DNA of 64,000 nt from Geothrix sp. 21YS21S-4 (lineage in GTDB: Bacteria > Acidobacteriota > Holophagae > Holophagales > Holophagaceae): the NCBI RefSeq assembly GCF_030845995.1, contig NZ_CP132719.1, positions 1,054,001-1,118,000 on the forward strand, given 5' to 3'. A program made the translations under genes and the position numbers. This document shows positions 1 to 7,832 of the stretch, one piece after another. The notes beneath the pieces are model-generated. The model made no database searches, was not told where the DNA came from, and saw only the letters and a list, made by a program, of their open reading frames with translations. Positions within the stretch are counted from its first letter, which is position 1. Every line of letters begins with the position of its first letter.

Positions 1-812
1 AGGAGGACGCCTCCCTTCAGGTGGAACAGAACGCCGAGACCCAGGAGCGGATCCTGTGGGGCCAGGGCGAAGTCCACCTCAAGTGCGCCATGGACCGCCT
101 CAAGAGCCGCTTCGGCCTGGACGTGCAGCACCATCCGCCGATGGTTCCCTACCGCGAGACCTTCACGAAGGGCGCCAAGGTCCACGGCCGCCACAAGCAC
201 CAGACGGGCGGCCACGGCCAGTTCGGCGACGTGTGGTTCGAGATCAAGCCCCTGCCGCGCGGCGCCGGATTCGAGTTCGAGGAGCGCATCGTGGGCGGCG
301 TGGTGCCCAGGAACTTCTTCGGCGCCATCGAGCATGGCGTCGTGGACTGGATGAAGCGCGGGCCCCTGGGCTTCCCCGTGGTGGACATCCACGTGGCGCT
401 GGTGGACGGCAGCTACCACACCGTGGACAGCTCCGACATGGCCTTCAAGACCGCGGCCCGGATCGCCATGACCGAGGGCGCCCCGCAGTGCAACCCCGTG
501 CTGCTGGAACCCATCTGCGAAGTCCACATCAGCGTGCCCAGCGAGTTCACGCCCAAGGCCCAGCGCCTCGTCACCGGCCGCCGCGGGGGCCAGGTGCTCG
601 GCTTCGACGCCAAGCCCGGCTGGAACGGCTGGGACGTGGTCTCCGCCTACATCCCCCAGGCCGAGATGGGCGACGTCATCGTCGAACTGCGCAGCCTCAC
701 CATGGGCGTCGGCTCCTTCACCTGGGCCTTCCACCACCTCCAGGAACTCGTGGGCCGCGACGCCGACAAGGTGGTGGAGGCGCGGAAGCAGGCGAAGGCC
801 GCCGCGCAATAG
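1..812 (+). CDS. Elongation factor G-like translation GTPase, C-terminal part (5' end outside window)
   Basis: Only the last 270 or so codons are present; the frame is open from base 3, so the GTG at 21 is internal and not a start. What is visible is the region after the GTPase domain: the domain III signature GQGEVHL, the PYRET opening of domain IV, then HKHQTGGHGQFGDV and the GVVPRNFFGAIEHGV segment, and a domain V ending in FTWAFHHLQEL. EF-G moves tRNA-mRNA through the ribosome at the expense of GTP. The HKHQTGGHGQFGDV version of the domain IV loop differs from canonical EF-G (usually R-Q-SGGRGQ) and resembles the second EF-G paralogue many bacteria carry, so this may be an accessory EF-G2 and not the essential fusA. 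The GTPase motifs cannot be checked here. Confidence 0.88.
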   Translation, partial: EDASLQVEQNAETQERILWGQGEVHLKCAMDRLKSRFGLDVQHHPPMVPYRETFTKGAKVHGRHKHQTGGHGQFGDVWFEIKPLPRGAGFEFEERIVGGVVPRNFFGAIEHGVVDWMKRGPLGFPVVDIHVALVDGSYHTVDSSDMAFKTAARIAMTEGAPQCNPVLLEPICEVHISVPSEFTPKAQRLVTGRRGGQVLGFDAKPGWNGWDVVSAYIPQAEMGDVIVELRSLTMGVGSFTWAFHHLQELVGRDADKVVEARKQAKAAAQ

Positions 813-843
813 GCCGGGTTTCCGGAACCCGCCCCGAAGTCTA

Positions 844-873
844 GAGAAGCGCCCGGGTTGCCGGGCGCTTCTC
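844..873 (+). terminator. Hairpin terminator after the EF-G-like gene
   Basis: A perfect 13-bp stem (844-856 with 861-873, arm GAGAAGCGCCCGG) closes a GTTG loop 31 bases after the stop codon. There is no T-tract on the plus strand, so it may be a factor-assisted or weak intrinsic terminator. Confidence 0.6.
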
Positions 874-972
874 CAATCGGAAGGGAGGGCCCCGGATTCC
901 GGAAAAGCCTTTTTCTTCCTCCAATGAGACACTTGTCTCTGAATCTTCATCTGAAGGTTTGGAGGAACGGCA

Positions 973-2451
973 TTGGCCCAGCAAGGCGTTCAGATCATCG
1001 CGGTGGAATCCGGCAGCCTGGCGGAGGAGGCGGGGCTGCGGCCGGGGGACACGCTGCTGGAGATCCACGGGGAGGCGGTGCTGGACCAGCTCAGCTACCA
1101 GTACCTGATCAGCCGGGAGGACGAGGCGGAACTGCGGGTGCGGCGGCCGGACGGCAGCACGTTCGGGACCCGGGTGGAGAACGGCGGCGAGGGGATCGGG
1201 GTGGACCTGGCCCAGGACGAGGTGAAGGTCTGCAAGCAGAACTGCGTGTTCTGCTTCGTCCACCAGATGCCCAAGGGGTTCCGGAAGTCGCTCTACCTGA
1301 AGGACGAGGACATCCGGCTGTCCTTCCTCTACGGCCACTTCACGACGCTTTCGAGCAGCGACGACGCGGAACTGGATCGGATCGTGCGGGAGCGGCTGGG
1401 GCCCATCCACGTGTCCGTCCACGCCACGGACCCCGAGACCCGGGTGAAGGTGGTGGGCAATCCCCGCGAGGGCCACATCCTGCGCAAGATCGACCGGCTG
1501 CTGGCGGGCGGCATCGACGTCCACACCCAGGCGGTGGTGGCGCCGGGGCTCAACGACGGCGACATCTGGCAGCGCACCGTGGACGACCTCTGGGCCCGGC
1601 GGAAAGAGGGCCGGGGCAGCGTCCTCAGCCTGTCCTGCGTGCCCGTGGGCCTGACGGCCCACCGGGACCACCTGCCTTCCGTCCAGGACGTGGATTCCGC
1701 CTTCGCGCGCGAGTGGGTGGCGCGCTGGACCCCGGAGGTCCGTCGGTACGCCCGGGCCAATGACGGGGAGCCCTGGTTGCTGCTGGCGGACGAGTGGTTC
1801 ACCCGGGCCGGAATCGAGGTCCCCGGGCGGCCTTTCTATTCCCGCTCATGGGCGCAGTTGGAGAATGGCGTGGGGCTGGTCCGCCGCTTCCTGGAGCACA
1901 GCCGCCGGTTCATCCGCAGTCCCCGGGCCCGGGGATTCGCCGGCCGCCGGGTGCTGCTGCTGACGGGATCCAGCTTCGCGCCGACCCTGTCGCGGGTGGC
2001 CATGGAGCTGAACCGCGCGGTGGGAAGCCACCTGCGCGTCGCCGTGGCGAAGAACTTCAGCTTCGGCGAGAGCGTGACCGTGGCCGGCCTGCTCTGCGGG
2101 GAGGACCTCAAGTACGCCGCCCATGCGGACCGGGACGCCAAGGGCGGCGGGCCGGATTGGGTGGACGCGGTGGTGGTGCCCTCCGCCAGCCTCCGGACCC
2201 ACACCGGGCCCACGGACCAGTACACGCTGCGGGGAGCCGTGGTGCGCGAGGAAGGGACCTTCCTGGACGACGTGACCCTGCCCGAACTGGCTTCGGATCT
2301 CGGCGTGCCCGCCGTTCCCAGCGGCGCGAACCTGTCCCATCTCCTGGACCATCTGGAGGCCGCCGACCGGGGGGCTTTCCGCGGGGGGGCACTGAAGTCG
2401 GCGTTCCATGGCGCCGGATTGAACTCGCCGCAGGGCGCATATAACCCCTGA
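973..2451 (+). CDS. PDZ-like/radical SAM/DUF512 domain protein
   Basis: A 492-residue protein starting at TTG, chosen because GGAGGA sits 7 bases upstream and no better ATG exists. The N-terminus is PDZ-like (SGSLAEEAGLRPGDTLLEIHG, interrupted here at the usual GLRPGD loop). A CX3CX2C cluster follows (CKQNCVFC, about residue 86), the iron-sulfur ligand pattern of a radical-SAM half-domain, and then the long DUF512 region (about 200-420) with VVAPGLNDG and LTGSSFAP. The family is widespread in Gram-positives, cyanobacteria and some acidobacteria; its substrate is not known to me. A redox enzyme using a 4Fe-4S cluster is inferred. It stands alone between a terminator and the EamA gene, and the 24-base gap to that gene suggests co-transcription. 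Confidence 0.85.
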   Translation: MAQQGVQIIAVESGSLAEEAGLRPGDTLLEIHGEAVLDQLSYQYLISREDEAELRVRRPDGSTFGTRVENGGEGIGVDLAQDEVKVCKQNCVFCFVHQMPKGFRKSLYLKDEDIRLSFLYGHFTTLSSSDDAELDRIVRERLGPIHVSVHATDPETRVKVVGNPREGHILRKIDRLLAGGIDVHTQAVVAPGLNDGDIWQRTVDDLWARRKEGRGSVLSLSCVPVGLTAHRDHLPSVQDVDSAFAREWVARWTPEVRRYARANDGEPWLLLADEWFTRAGIEVPGRPFYSRSWAQLENGVGLVRRFLEHSRRFIRSPRARGFAGRRVLLLTGSSFAPTLSRVAMELNRAVGSHLRVAVAKNFSFGESVTVAGLLCGEDLKYAAHADRDAKGGGPDWVDAVVVPSASLRTHTGPTDQYTLRGAVVREEGTFLDDVTLPELASDLGVPAVPSGANLSHLLDHLEAADRGAFRGGALKSAFHGAGLNSPQGAYNP

Positions 2452-2475
2452 TCGGAAGCGGGATTTCCCGGCAGG

Positions 2476-3378
2476 ATGGTGGGGATGCCCGATCCAGCCG
2501 CCGCTCAGACCCGCCACCGGATGGCGGCCCGTGTCCAATTGGCGGGATCGGCCCTGTGTTTCGGGCTGATGGCCATCCTGGCGCGGAAGCTGACGCAGCC
2601 GGGCATGGGTTTCACGGCTGGGCACCTGGCCGTTCTCCGCTTTGTGGCCGGAGCGCTGGTGAGCCTGGCGGTGTTTCGCGCCGTTCCGGGCCTCTATCGG
2701 CCGCGCAACTACCGCCTGCTGGTGAGCCGCGGGCTGTCCGGTGGGGCGGTGGTGGTCCTGTACTTCTACGCACTGGCGCACATGCCGGCGGGGGAGGCGG
2801 GGATCCTCTACAACGTGTATCCGGTTCTGGCCACGGTGATGTCCCTGGCGGTATTTCCGGAGCGGCCCACGGTCCATCTGTGGCTGGCGATCCTCGCGGC
2901 GTCCGTGGGGGTGGTTCTGGTGCTGGGGCAGGGCCATGGGGGACTGACCCTGGGCCGGGGGGCGCTGGCCGCCCTGGCGGCGGCCGGATTCGCGGCGGCC
3001 AGCGCCAACGCTATCCGGGCGGCGCGTCACACGGAAAACGCGGCGACGATCTTCTTCTTTTTCTGCCTCGCGGGGCTGCCGGTGGTCCTTCCCTTCGCCC
3101 TGGATCCTTGGCCCAGCCTCGTTCATGGGGGGGCGTGGGCCCTCGCGGTGGCGATGAGCCTCCTGGCCTACGGCGGGCAGATGCTGATGTCCCAGGCCTA
3201 CGGCACGCTGTCGGTCTCCGAAGCCGCGGTCTGGCTCCAGCTCCTGCCCATCGTCCAATACCTGCTGGCGGTGCCTCTCCTCGGGGAGCGGGCCACGGGA
3301 TTCGGGCTGGCGGGCGTCCTGATCACGGTCGCCGGGGTGGCCTACGGCACCGTCTTCGGCCATCGCAAGCGGGCATGA
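2476..3378 (+). CDS. EamA/DMT-family membrane transporter
   Basis: A 300-residue, very hydrophobic protein with about ten predicted helices in two repeats, as in the drug/metabolite transporter superfamily (first helix around LAGSALCFGLMAILARKL; second EamA repeat from about residue 160). Substrates in this family range from amino acids to drugs and cannot be told from sequence. ATG 2476 is followed by a second ATG at 2485 that has GGTGGGG just before it; the second start is equally likely. A strong hairpin terminator begins at the stop codon. Confidence 0.85.
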   Translation: MVGMPDPAAAQTRHRMAARVQLAGSALCFGLMAILARKLTQPGMGFTAGHLAVLRFVAGALVSLAVFRAVPGLYRPRNYRLLVSRGLSGGAVVVLYFYALAHMPAGEAGILYNVYPVLATVMSLAVFPERPTVHLWLAILAASVGVVLVLGQGHGGLTLGRGALAALAAAGFAAASANAIRAARHTENAATIFFFFCLAGLPVVLPFALDPWPSLVHGGAWALAVAMSLLAYGGQMLMSQAYGTLSVSEAAVWLQLLPIVQYLLAVPLLGERATGFGLAGVLITVAGVAYGTVFGHRKRA

Positions 3379-3379
3379 A

Positions 3380-3401
3380 AAAGGGCCCCGAAGGGCCCTT
3401 T
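3380..3401. terminator. Bidirectional terminator between convergent genes
   Basis: A perfect 9-bp stem AAAGGGCCC/GGGCCCTTT (3380-3388 with 3393-3401) with a CGAA loop. The A-run on one side and T-run on the other let it act in both directions, serving the EamA gene (plus) and the ExbD genes (minus). Confidence 0.8.
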
Positions 3402-3420
3402 GGCTTTGCGGTGCGTCGGT

Positions 3421-3918
3421 CTAGCTGACGGGAACGGCGGCGCCGGCCCGCTTCCTCAGGGAGACGGCCACCTTGATGTCGCCGCCGTCCTGGCCCTGGA
3501 ACTTGTCGATCTGTTCGAGGGACTTCTTCTTCGCGTCGTCCGAGGCCACGCGAATGGCGTCGAGGATGTCCACCATGTTCTGGTACCGCACGTCCTCGTC
3601 CACCTTCAGGAAGACCTTCCGGTAGTTGAGGGGCTGCAGCAGCACGGCGTCGGGCAAGCGATCCTTCAGGCCCTGCACGTCGATCTTGTCGGACTGCAGC
3701 ATGAGGGTTCCATCCTGATCCACCTGGATGAGGATGTTGTTGGGATCCGGAGGGGAGGGCTTGGAGGTCTGGACGACCTGGGGCACCACCACCTTCGTGG
3801 CCCTGTCGAGCCCGGGCACCATCACGATGAACACGATGAGCAGCACGAGCACGATGTCGATCAGGGGAGTGACGTTGATATCCGATTTTGCTTTGCCCTT
3901 GGGGCCACCGGCATCCAT
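3421..3918 (-). CDS. exbD: ExbD/TolR family protein (second copy in operon)
   Basis: 165 residues: a short cytoplasmic head, one membrane helix (about 18-36) containing the proton-pathway aspartate in the motif NVTPLIDIVLVLLIVF, and a periplasmic domain. ExbD/TolR works with ExbB/TolQ as a proton-driven motor that energises TonB across the periplasm. Its ATG overlaps the TAA of the preceding exbD by one base (TAATG), which points to translational coupling. It differs from its neighbour throughout the periplasmic half, so this is not a recent duplication. Having two ExbDs beside one ExbB and one TonB is common in Gram-negative bacteria with several TonB-dependent functions. Confidence 0.92.
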   Translation of the reverse strand: MDAGGPKGKAKSDINVTPLIDIVLVLLIVFIVMVPGLDRATKVVVPQVVQTSKPSPPDPNNILIQVDQDGTLMLQSDKIDVQGLKDRLPDAVLLQPLNYRKVFLKVDEDVRYQNMVDILDAIRVASDDAKKKSLEQIDKFQGQDGGDIKVAVSLRKRAGAAVPVS

Positions 3919-4415
3919 TACTTGCCCCCTTCCTGCTGATTGCCCTTGTCTTCGCTGGTCACGATGGACGCTTCATCGGCGCCCCCCTTGCGGCAGACCT
4001 GGAACAGCTCGTTGATGTACTTGAAGGGAAGGTCGGCGTCGGCCTTGACGAACACCACGCGCTGGCTCAACTGGGAGACGTTGCGGTTGATGTAGTCCGA
4101 CAGCTTCTGCTGCTGGGCTTCTTCGTTGATGAAGAAGCGCTCGTCCTTGGCGTCCTTGTCGTCGATCAGGACGGGGCCGGGGCCGATCACTTCGTACTTA
4201 TCGTTGCGCTTGGAGGTCAGCATCAGGGTGAGGTACTTCTCGCCCTGGTTCTTCTCCGCCTTCGGACTGTGCTTGGCCAGCGGCAGCTTCACTGCGCTGT
4301 TCACCGCGGGCGTGATCACGATGAAGATGATCAGCAGCACCAGCACGATGTCCACAAGGGGCGTGACGTTGATGTCCGACTTCACGCCACCCTTGCCACC
4401 ACCACCTGCATCCAT
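3918..4415 (-). CDS. exbD: ExbD/TolR family protein (first copy in operon)
   Basis: 165 residues with the same head-helix-periplasmic-domain plan as the downstream copy: NVTPLVDIVLVLLIIF carries the conserved aspartate of the proton channel. A glycine-rich cytoplasmic start (MDAGGGGKGG) is shared with the second copy (MDAGGPKGK). The periplasmic part is lysine-rich and unrelated in detail to the other copy. It lies 58 bases downstream of exbB. ExbD dimerises in the ExbB pentamer, and two different ExbDs could form heterodimers; that is inference. Confidence 0.92.
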   Translation of the reverse strand: MDAGGGGKGGVKSDINVTPLVDIVLVLLIIFIVITPAVNSAVKLPLAKHSPKAEKNQGEKYLTLMLTSKRNDKYEVIGPGPVLIDDKDAKDERFFINEEAQQQKLSDYINRNVSQLSQRVVFVKADADLPFKYINELFQVCRKGGADEASIVTSEDKGNQQEGGK

Positions 4416-4473
4416 GGTGTGTTCTCCTCTGAATGGCCCGGGAGCTCGCGCCCCCGGGCAAGGGTGGGAAGTC

Positions 4474-5202
4474 CTAGCTCTGGCTCTCGCGGCGGATGAA
4501 CTCGTCGATCATCTGGGAGGCCGCGTTGTTGATGTTGGTGACGACCACGTCCTGCTTGTTGGTCAGCAGGTTGTAGATCCACACGGCCGGGATGGCGACG
4601 ATCAGGCCGAGGGCGGTGGTGGCCAGGGCCTCACCGATGGAGCCGGCCAGGGCGTTGATGTCGCCGGCGCCCTTGGTCTTCAGGTCGGAGAAGACCTTGA
4701 TGATGCCGATCACGGTGCCGAGCAGGCCGATGAAGGGGGCCAGGGCGCCGATGGTGGCCAGGCCGCTCATGCCCTTCTTGAGGAGCTCGAGGACCTCGGC
4801 GGTGCCGCGCTGGATGGCGCGCTCGACGGGCTGGATGGCGTCGTGGTTGGGGTTCATGGTCTTGAGCTGCTTCTCGTACTGGAAGATGTCCAGGCCGTGC
4901 TTCAGCACGAGGGCGATGTGGCTCTTGTTGTGGGTGGTGGCGGCGCGCTTGGCGGCTTCGAAGTCCCCGCGGCGGAGGGTGTCCATGAAGAGCTTCAGGA
5001 ACTTGTCCGAGGCCTGCTTGCTCTGGGCGTAGGTCACGAAGCGCTCGACGGCCACGTAGATCTGGTAGGCCAGCAGCACGAAGAGGATGGCGATGATGAA
5101 CTTGTTGGCGATGGAGGCCGAGCGCCAGATCTCGGCCGCGGAGAAGCTGTCGTGGCCGCCTTCGGCGAGACCGAGGACCAGGGAAGAGGAAAGCAGGTTC
5201 AT
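4474..5202 (-). CDS. exbB: MotA/TolQ/ExbB proton channel protein
   Basis: 242 residues with three membrane helices: one near residue 33 (FIIAILFVLLAYQIYVAVE) and two in the conserved MotA/TolQ/ExbB domain (LATIGALAPFIGLLGTVIGI and LATTALGLIVAIPAVWIYN). The large cytoplasmic loop between helix 1 and 2 is as expected. It forms the pentameric stator that, with ExbD, converts the proton gradient into movement of TonB. It is the second gene of the tonB-exbB-exbD-exbD operon, 52 bases after tonB. Confidence 0.94.
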   Translation of the reverse strand: MNLLSSSLVLGLAEGGHDSFSAAEIWRSASIANKFIIAILFVLLAYQIYVAVERFVTYAQSKQASDKFLKLFMDTLRRGDFEAAKRAATTHNKSHIALVLKHGLDIFQYEKQLKTMNPNHDAIQPVERAIQRGTAEVLELLKKGMSGLATIGALAPFIGLLGTVIGIIKVFSDLKTKGAGDINALAGSIGEALATTALGLIVAIPAVWIYNLLTNKQDVVVTNINNAASQMIDEFIRRESQS

Positions 5203-5254
5203 GAGGTTTCCTTGTGGGGTTGAAAAAGTGGGGTGACGGGGGGAAAGGGGTGAG

Positions 5255-6058
5255 CTACTTCAGCCGGAACGACATGGTCAGCTTGAAGCGGGCATATTGG
5301 GGGACGCCATTCATCATGGCGGGCTCGAAACGCCAGGTCTTACCCCAATCGGCCGCGTACTGCCTCAGCTGAGGAGGACCTTCCTTGGCGACGGCATCCG
5401 TGGGAATGCCGTCGGGCCCAATGACGATTTCCACCACCACCGTGCCCTGGATCTTGGCGATCTTGGCGAGGGGGGGATAGGGGGGCTGGGGCGGCTGGTA
5501 CTTGATCTTCACTTGGCTGAAGTCGAAGTCCACCACCTTGCCGGTGCCGCCGACCACGCCGCCGACGACACCGCCGACCACGCCGCCGATGACGCCACCC
5601 GGGACACCGCCCGGAACGCCGCCGGGAACGCCACCCAGGGAGTGATCCTGCTTGGGCAGTTCCTTGGGCACCGTCTCAGGCACCACTTCCTGCCGGGGAT
5701 CGATGGGCGTGGTGTCCGCCTTGCTCGTCGTCGTCATCGCCATGGGCGGCGGCGGCGGCGGGGGAGGAGGGGGGGGCGGAGGCGGAGGAGGCGGCGCATC
5801 CTCTGCTTTCTGCTCCGAGATGTCGATGCCCACCGTCTTGATCACCTTCTGGCCGGCTTCCGTGTGCTTGGCCAGCTGGAAAGCCGCGACGGCGAACAAG
5901 GCGTACATGGCCACCGTCGTGGGGATGGTCACCATGGGGTTGCCCCGCTTGATGGCTTCGTTCCCGGCGGAGAGGGAGGATTTGTAGACGGCATCCTCCA
6001 GCGTCTCCGTAGGAGCAGCCTGTTTGGCGGGAACTGGTTTTTGGGGATCTTTGCTCAT
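5255..6058 (-). CDS. tonB: TonB-family energy transducer with Pro17 tract and Gly-Gly-Val repeats
   Basis: 267 residues from the ATG at 6058, chosen because GGGAG lies 6 bases upstream; the frame stays open another 32 codons upstream without an RBS. Cytoplasmic part 1-42, one membrane helix about 44-62, then a run of 17 consecutive prolines (89-105, bases 5744-5794), a spacer with a GGVPGGV/GGVVGGV repeat (bases about 5544-5636), and a C-terminal TonB domain (about 190-267; YPPLAKIAKIQGTVVVEIVI, then WRFEPAMMNG). TonB spans the periplasm and drives outer-membrane receptors. The cytoplasmic part is longer than in E. coli TonB. First gene of the operon with exbB and two exbD. Confidence 0.92.
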   Translation of the reverse strand: MSKDPQKPVPAKQAAPTETLEDAVYKSSLSAGNEAIKRGNPMVTIPTTVAMYALFAVAAFQLAKHTEAGQKVIKTVGIDISEQKAEDAPPPPPPPPPPPPPPPPPMAMTTTSKADTTPIDPRQEVVPETVPKELPKQDHSLGGVPGGVPGGVPGGVIGGVVGGVVGGVVGGTGKVVDFDFSQVKIKYQPPQPPYPPLAKIAKIQGTVVVEIVIGPDGIPTDAVAKEGPPQLRQYAADWGKTWRFEPAMMNGVPQYARFKLTMSFRLK

Positions 6059-6165
6059 GCGACTCCCTTGAAAGATCCATATGAAAAAAACATCGAGCCG
6101 AATCGGCGGGAACACCGGTTCGGCTACCGAAGATGGGATAAAGAGCTGGGGCAAGCCCAGCGGCT

Positions 6166-6194
6166 AAGATGGCAAAGGGCCGACGGCAGGTCAA
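6166..6194 (-). promoter_or_regulatory. Candidate sigma-70 promoter of the tonB operon
   Basis: Reading the minus strand: TTGACC (6194-6189), 17-base spacer, CATCTT (6171-6166), about 108 bases before the tonB ATG. The leader contains a hairpin (GCTGGG/CCCAGC, about 6147-6163) and a 7-bp inverted repeat AGCCGAA/TTCGGCT (6096-6102, 6119-6125). The -10 matches only three of six consensus bases. Confidence 0.4.
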
Positions 6195-6322
6195 GTGCGG
6201 ATGGCTGACGGAACCCCCCGTGAACAGGGCATTCCACGGTTTTTTACTGACTACCGCAACATCCATCTCCGGGGTTAAAGGACCGGATTGTTAATTTTTG
6301 TTAAGGAAGCGCTGCCATTCCC

Positions 6323-7465
6323 ATGTCCAAGATCACAACTCCTGATTTCGCACTCATCCCCGAGGCCTCCTGCGGCGTAGCCCGCGCAGGCCGATTCCCC
6401 ACCTCCCATGGCGAGGTGCTGACGCCTGCCTTCATGCCCGTGGGCACCCAAGGGACGGTGAAAGGCATCACCCCCGTCCAACTTGGGGACCTCGGACCCC
6501 AGGTGATTCTAGGCAATACTTACCATCTGGGCCTCCGGCCCGGCGATGAACTGGTGGCCCGCCTGGGCGGCCTTCACCGTTTCATGGGATGGGAGGGACC
6601 CATCCTCACGGACTCGGGCGGGTTCCAGGTCTTCTCCCTGGCCTCCCTTCGGAAGATGAGCGAGGACGGAGTCACGTTCCGGAGCCACCTGGACGGCAGT
6701 TCCCAGTTCCTCTCCCCCGAGCGGAGCATGGAGATCCAGCGGAACCTGGGGTCGGACATCTGCATGGCCCTGGACGAATGCCCGCCGGGCCGGATGGAGC
6801 GGACGCCGCTTGAAGCCAGCATGGCGCGGACCACCCGCTGGCTCGCCCGCAGCCGGGCCGTGCCCCTCCAGTCCCACCAGGGGTTGTTCGCCATCAATCA
6901 AGGGGGGACCCACCTGGACCTCCGCCGCCGCCACTTGGAGGAGGCCCTGGAGCTGGACGCCCGGACTCCGTTCCAGGGCTTCGCCGTGGGCGGCCTCAGC
7001 GTGGGGGAACCCAAGGCCGAGATGAATGCCGTCCTGGCGGAGTTCGTGAAAGAGCTGCCCCAGGACCGGCCCCGCTACCTGATGGGGGTCGGGACACCGG
7101 AGGACCTCCTGTTCGGGATCGAACATGGGGTAGATCTGTTCGACTGCGTGCTGCCCAGCCGGGAAGCGCGCCACGGCCGCATCCTCACCAGCCGGGGGAA
7201 GCTCAACCTCAAGAACGCCAGGCACCGCGAGGCGGACATTCCCCTGGATCCGGACTGCGGATGCTACACCTGCCGCACCTTCAGCCGGGCCTACCTCCAC
7301 CACCTGTTCCGGTGCGGAGAGCTGCTGGCCTTCACGCTGAATACCATCCACAACCTGAGCTACACTGTGGGGCTCACCCGCGCCGCGCGGCAGGCCCTGC
7401 TGGAGAACCGTTTTCCGGCCTTCGTCCGGTCCGCGCGCGCCGGATGGACGACCGAGGAGCCTTGA
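6323..7465 (+). CDS. tgt: Queuine/preQ1 tRNA-guanine transglycosylase
   Basis: 380 residues, normal length for bacterial Tgt. It exchanges the guanine at the wobble position of GUN-anticodon tRNAs for preQ1. Seen directly: TDSGGFQVFSL with the first catalytic aspartate, the substrate loop GGLSVGEP, GVDLFDCVLPSR with the nucleophilic aspartate, and the zinc site CGCYTC...H near residue 315. It heads the tgt-yajC-secDF cluster, an order conserved in many bacteria, with yajC starting at the very next base. An AT-rich stretch (6288-6305) lies upstream and probably holds the promoter, though I cannot assign clean hexamers. Confidence 0.96.
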   Translation: MSKITTPDFALIPEASCGVARAGRFPTSHGEVLTPAFMPVGTQGTVKGITPVQLGDLGPQVILGNTYHLGLRPGDELVARLGGLHRFMGWEGPILTDSGGFQVFSLASLRKMSEDGVTFRSHLDGSSQFLSPERSMEIQRNLGSDICMALDECPPGRMERTPLEASMARTTRWLARSRAVPLQSHQGLFAINQGGTHLDLRRRHLEEALELDARTPFQGFAVGGLSVGEPKAEMNAVLAEFVKELPQDRPRYLMGVGTPEDLLFGIEHGVDLFDCVLPSREARHGRILTSRGKLNLKNARHREADIPLDPDCGCYTCRTFSRAYLHHLFRCGELLAFTLNTIHNLSYTVGLTRAARQALLENRFPAFVRSARAGWTTEEP

Positions 7466-7774
7466 ATGATGTACGCCCTTCTTCAGCAGCCCGCGTCCGG
7501 CGGACCGGCCTGGATCCAGTTCGTGTTCATCGGCGGCATGGCCCTGATGTTCTACTTCCTCCTCATCCGCCCCCAGAGCAAGGCCCGCAAGGAGACGGAG
7601 GCCCGCCTGTCCAAGCTGAAGGCCGGCGACGAGGTCGTCCTGACCTCCGGTCTCTACGCCACCATCGACCGGGTGGAGGACAAGCACATCTGGGTGAAGC
7701 TGGGCGGATCGGTGGTCAAGGCGCGGCGGGCCGCCGTCGCTGCCCTGGCCAGCGAGCCCGAAACGCAGAACTGA
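7466..7774 (+). CDS. yajC: Preprotein translocase accessory subunit YajC
   Basis: 102 residues with one N-terminal membrane helix (about 17-37, FIGGMALMFYFLLIRPQSK) followed by the typical cytoplasmic part (LKAGDEVVLTSGLYATIDRV). YajC associates with SecDF and the SecYEG translocon. Its ATG directly follows the tgt stop codon (TGAATG), and a second ATG follows immediately. The secDF gene begins 59 bases downstream. Confidence 0.96.
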   Translation: MMYALLQQPASGGPAWIQFVFIGGMALMFYFLLIRPQSKARKETEARLSKLKAGDEVVLTSGLYATIDRVEDKHIWVKLGGSVVKARRAAVAALASEPETQN

Positions 7775-7832
7775 CCTCTTTTCGACTCCCGGGCCGGATC
7801 CGTTCCGGCCCGCTTTCTGTGAGGAGCGCCCC

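Noticed and set aside
1846-3363. Reverse-strand open frame across the DUF512 and EamA genes
   Set aside because: Overlaps two well-supported genes on the other strand and is Arg/Gln/His-rich without family features.
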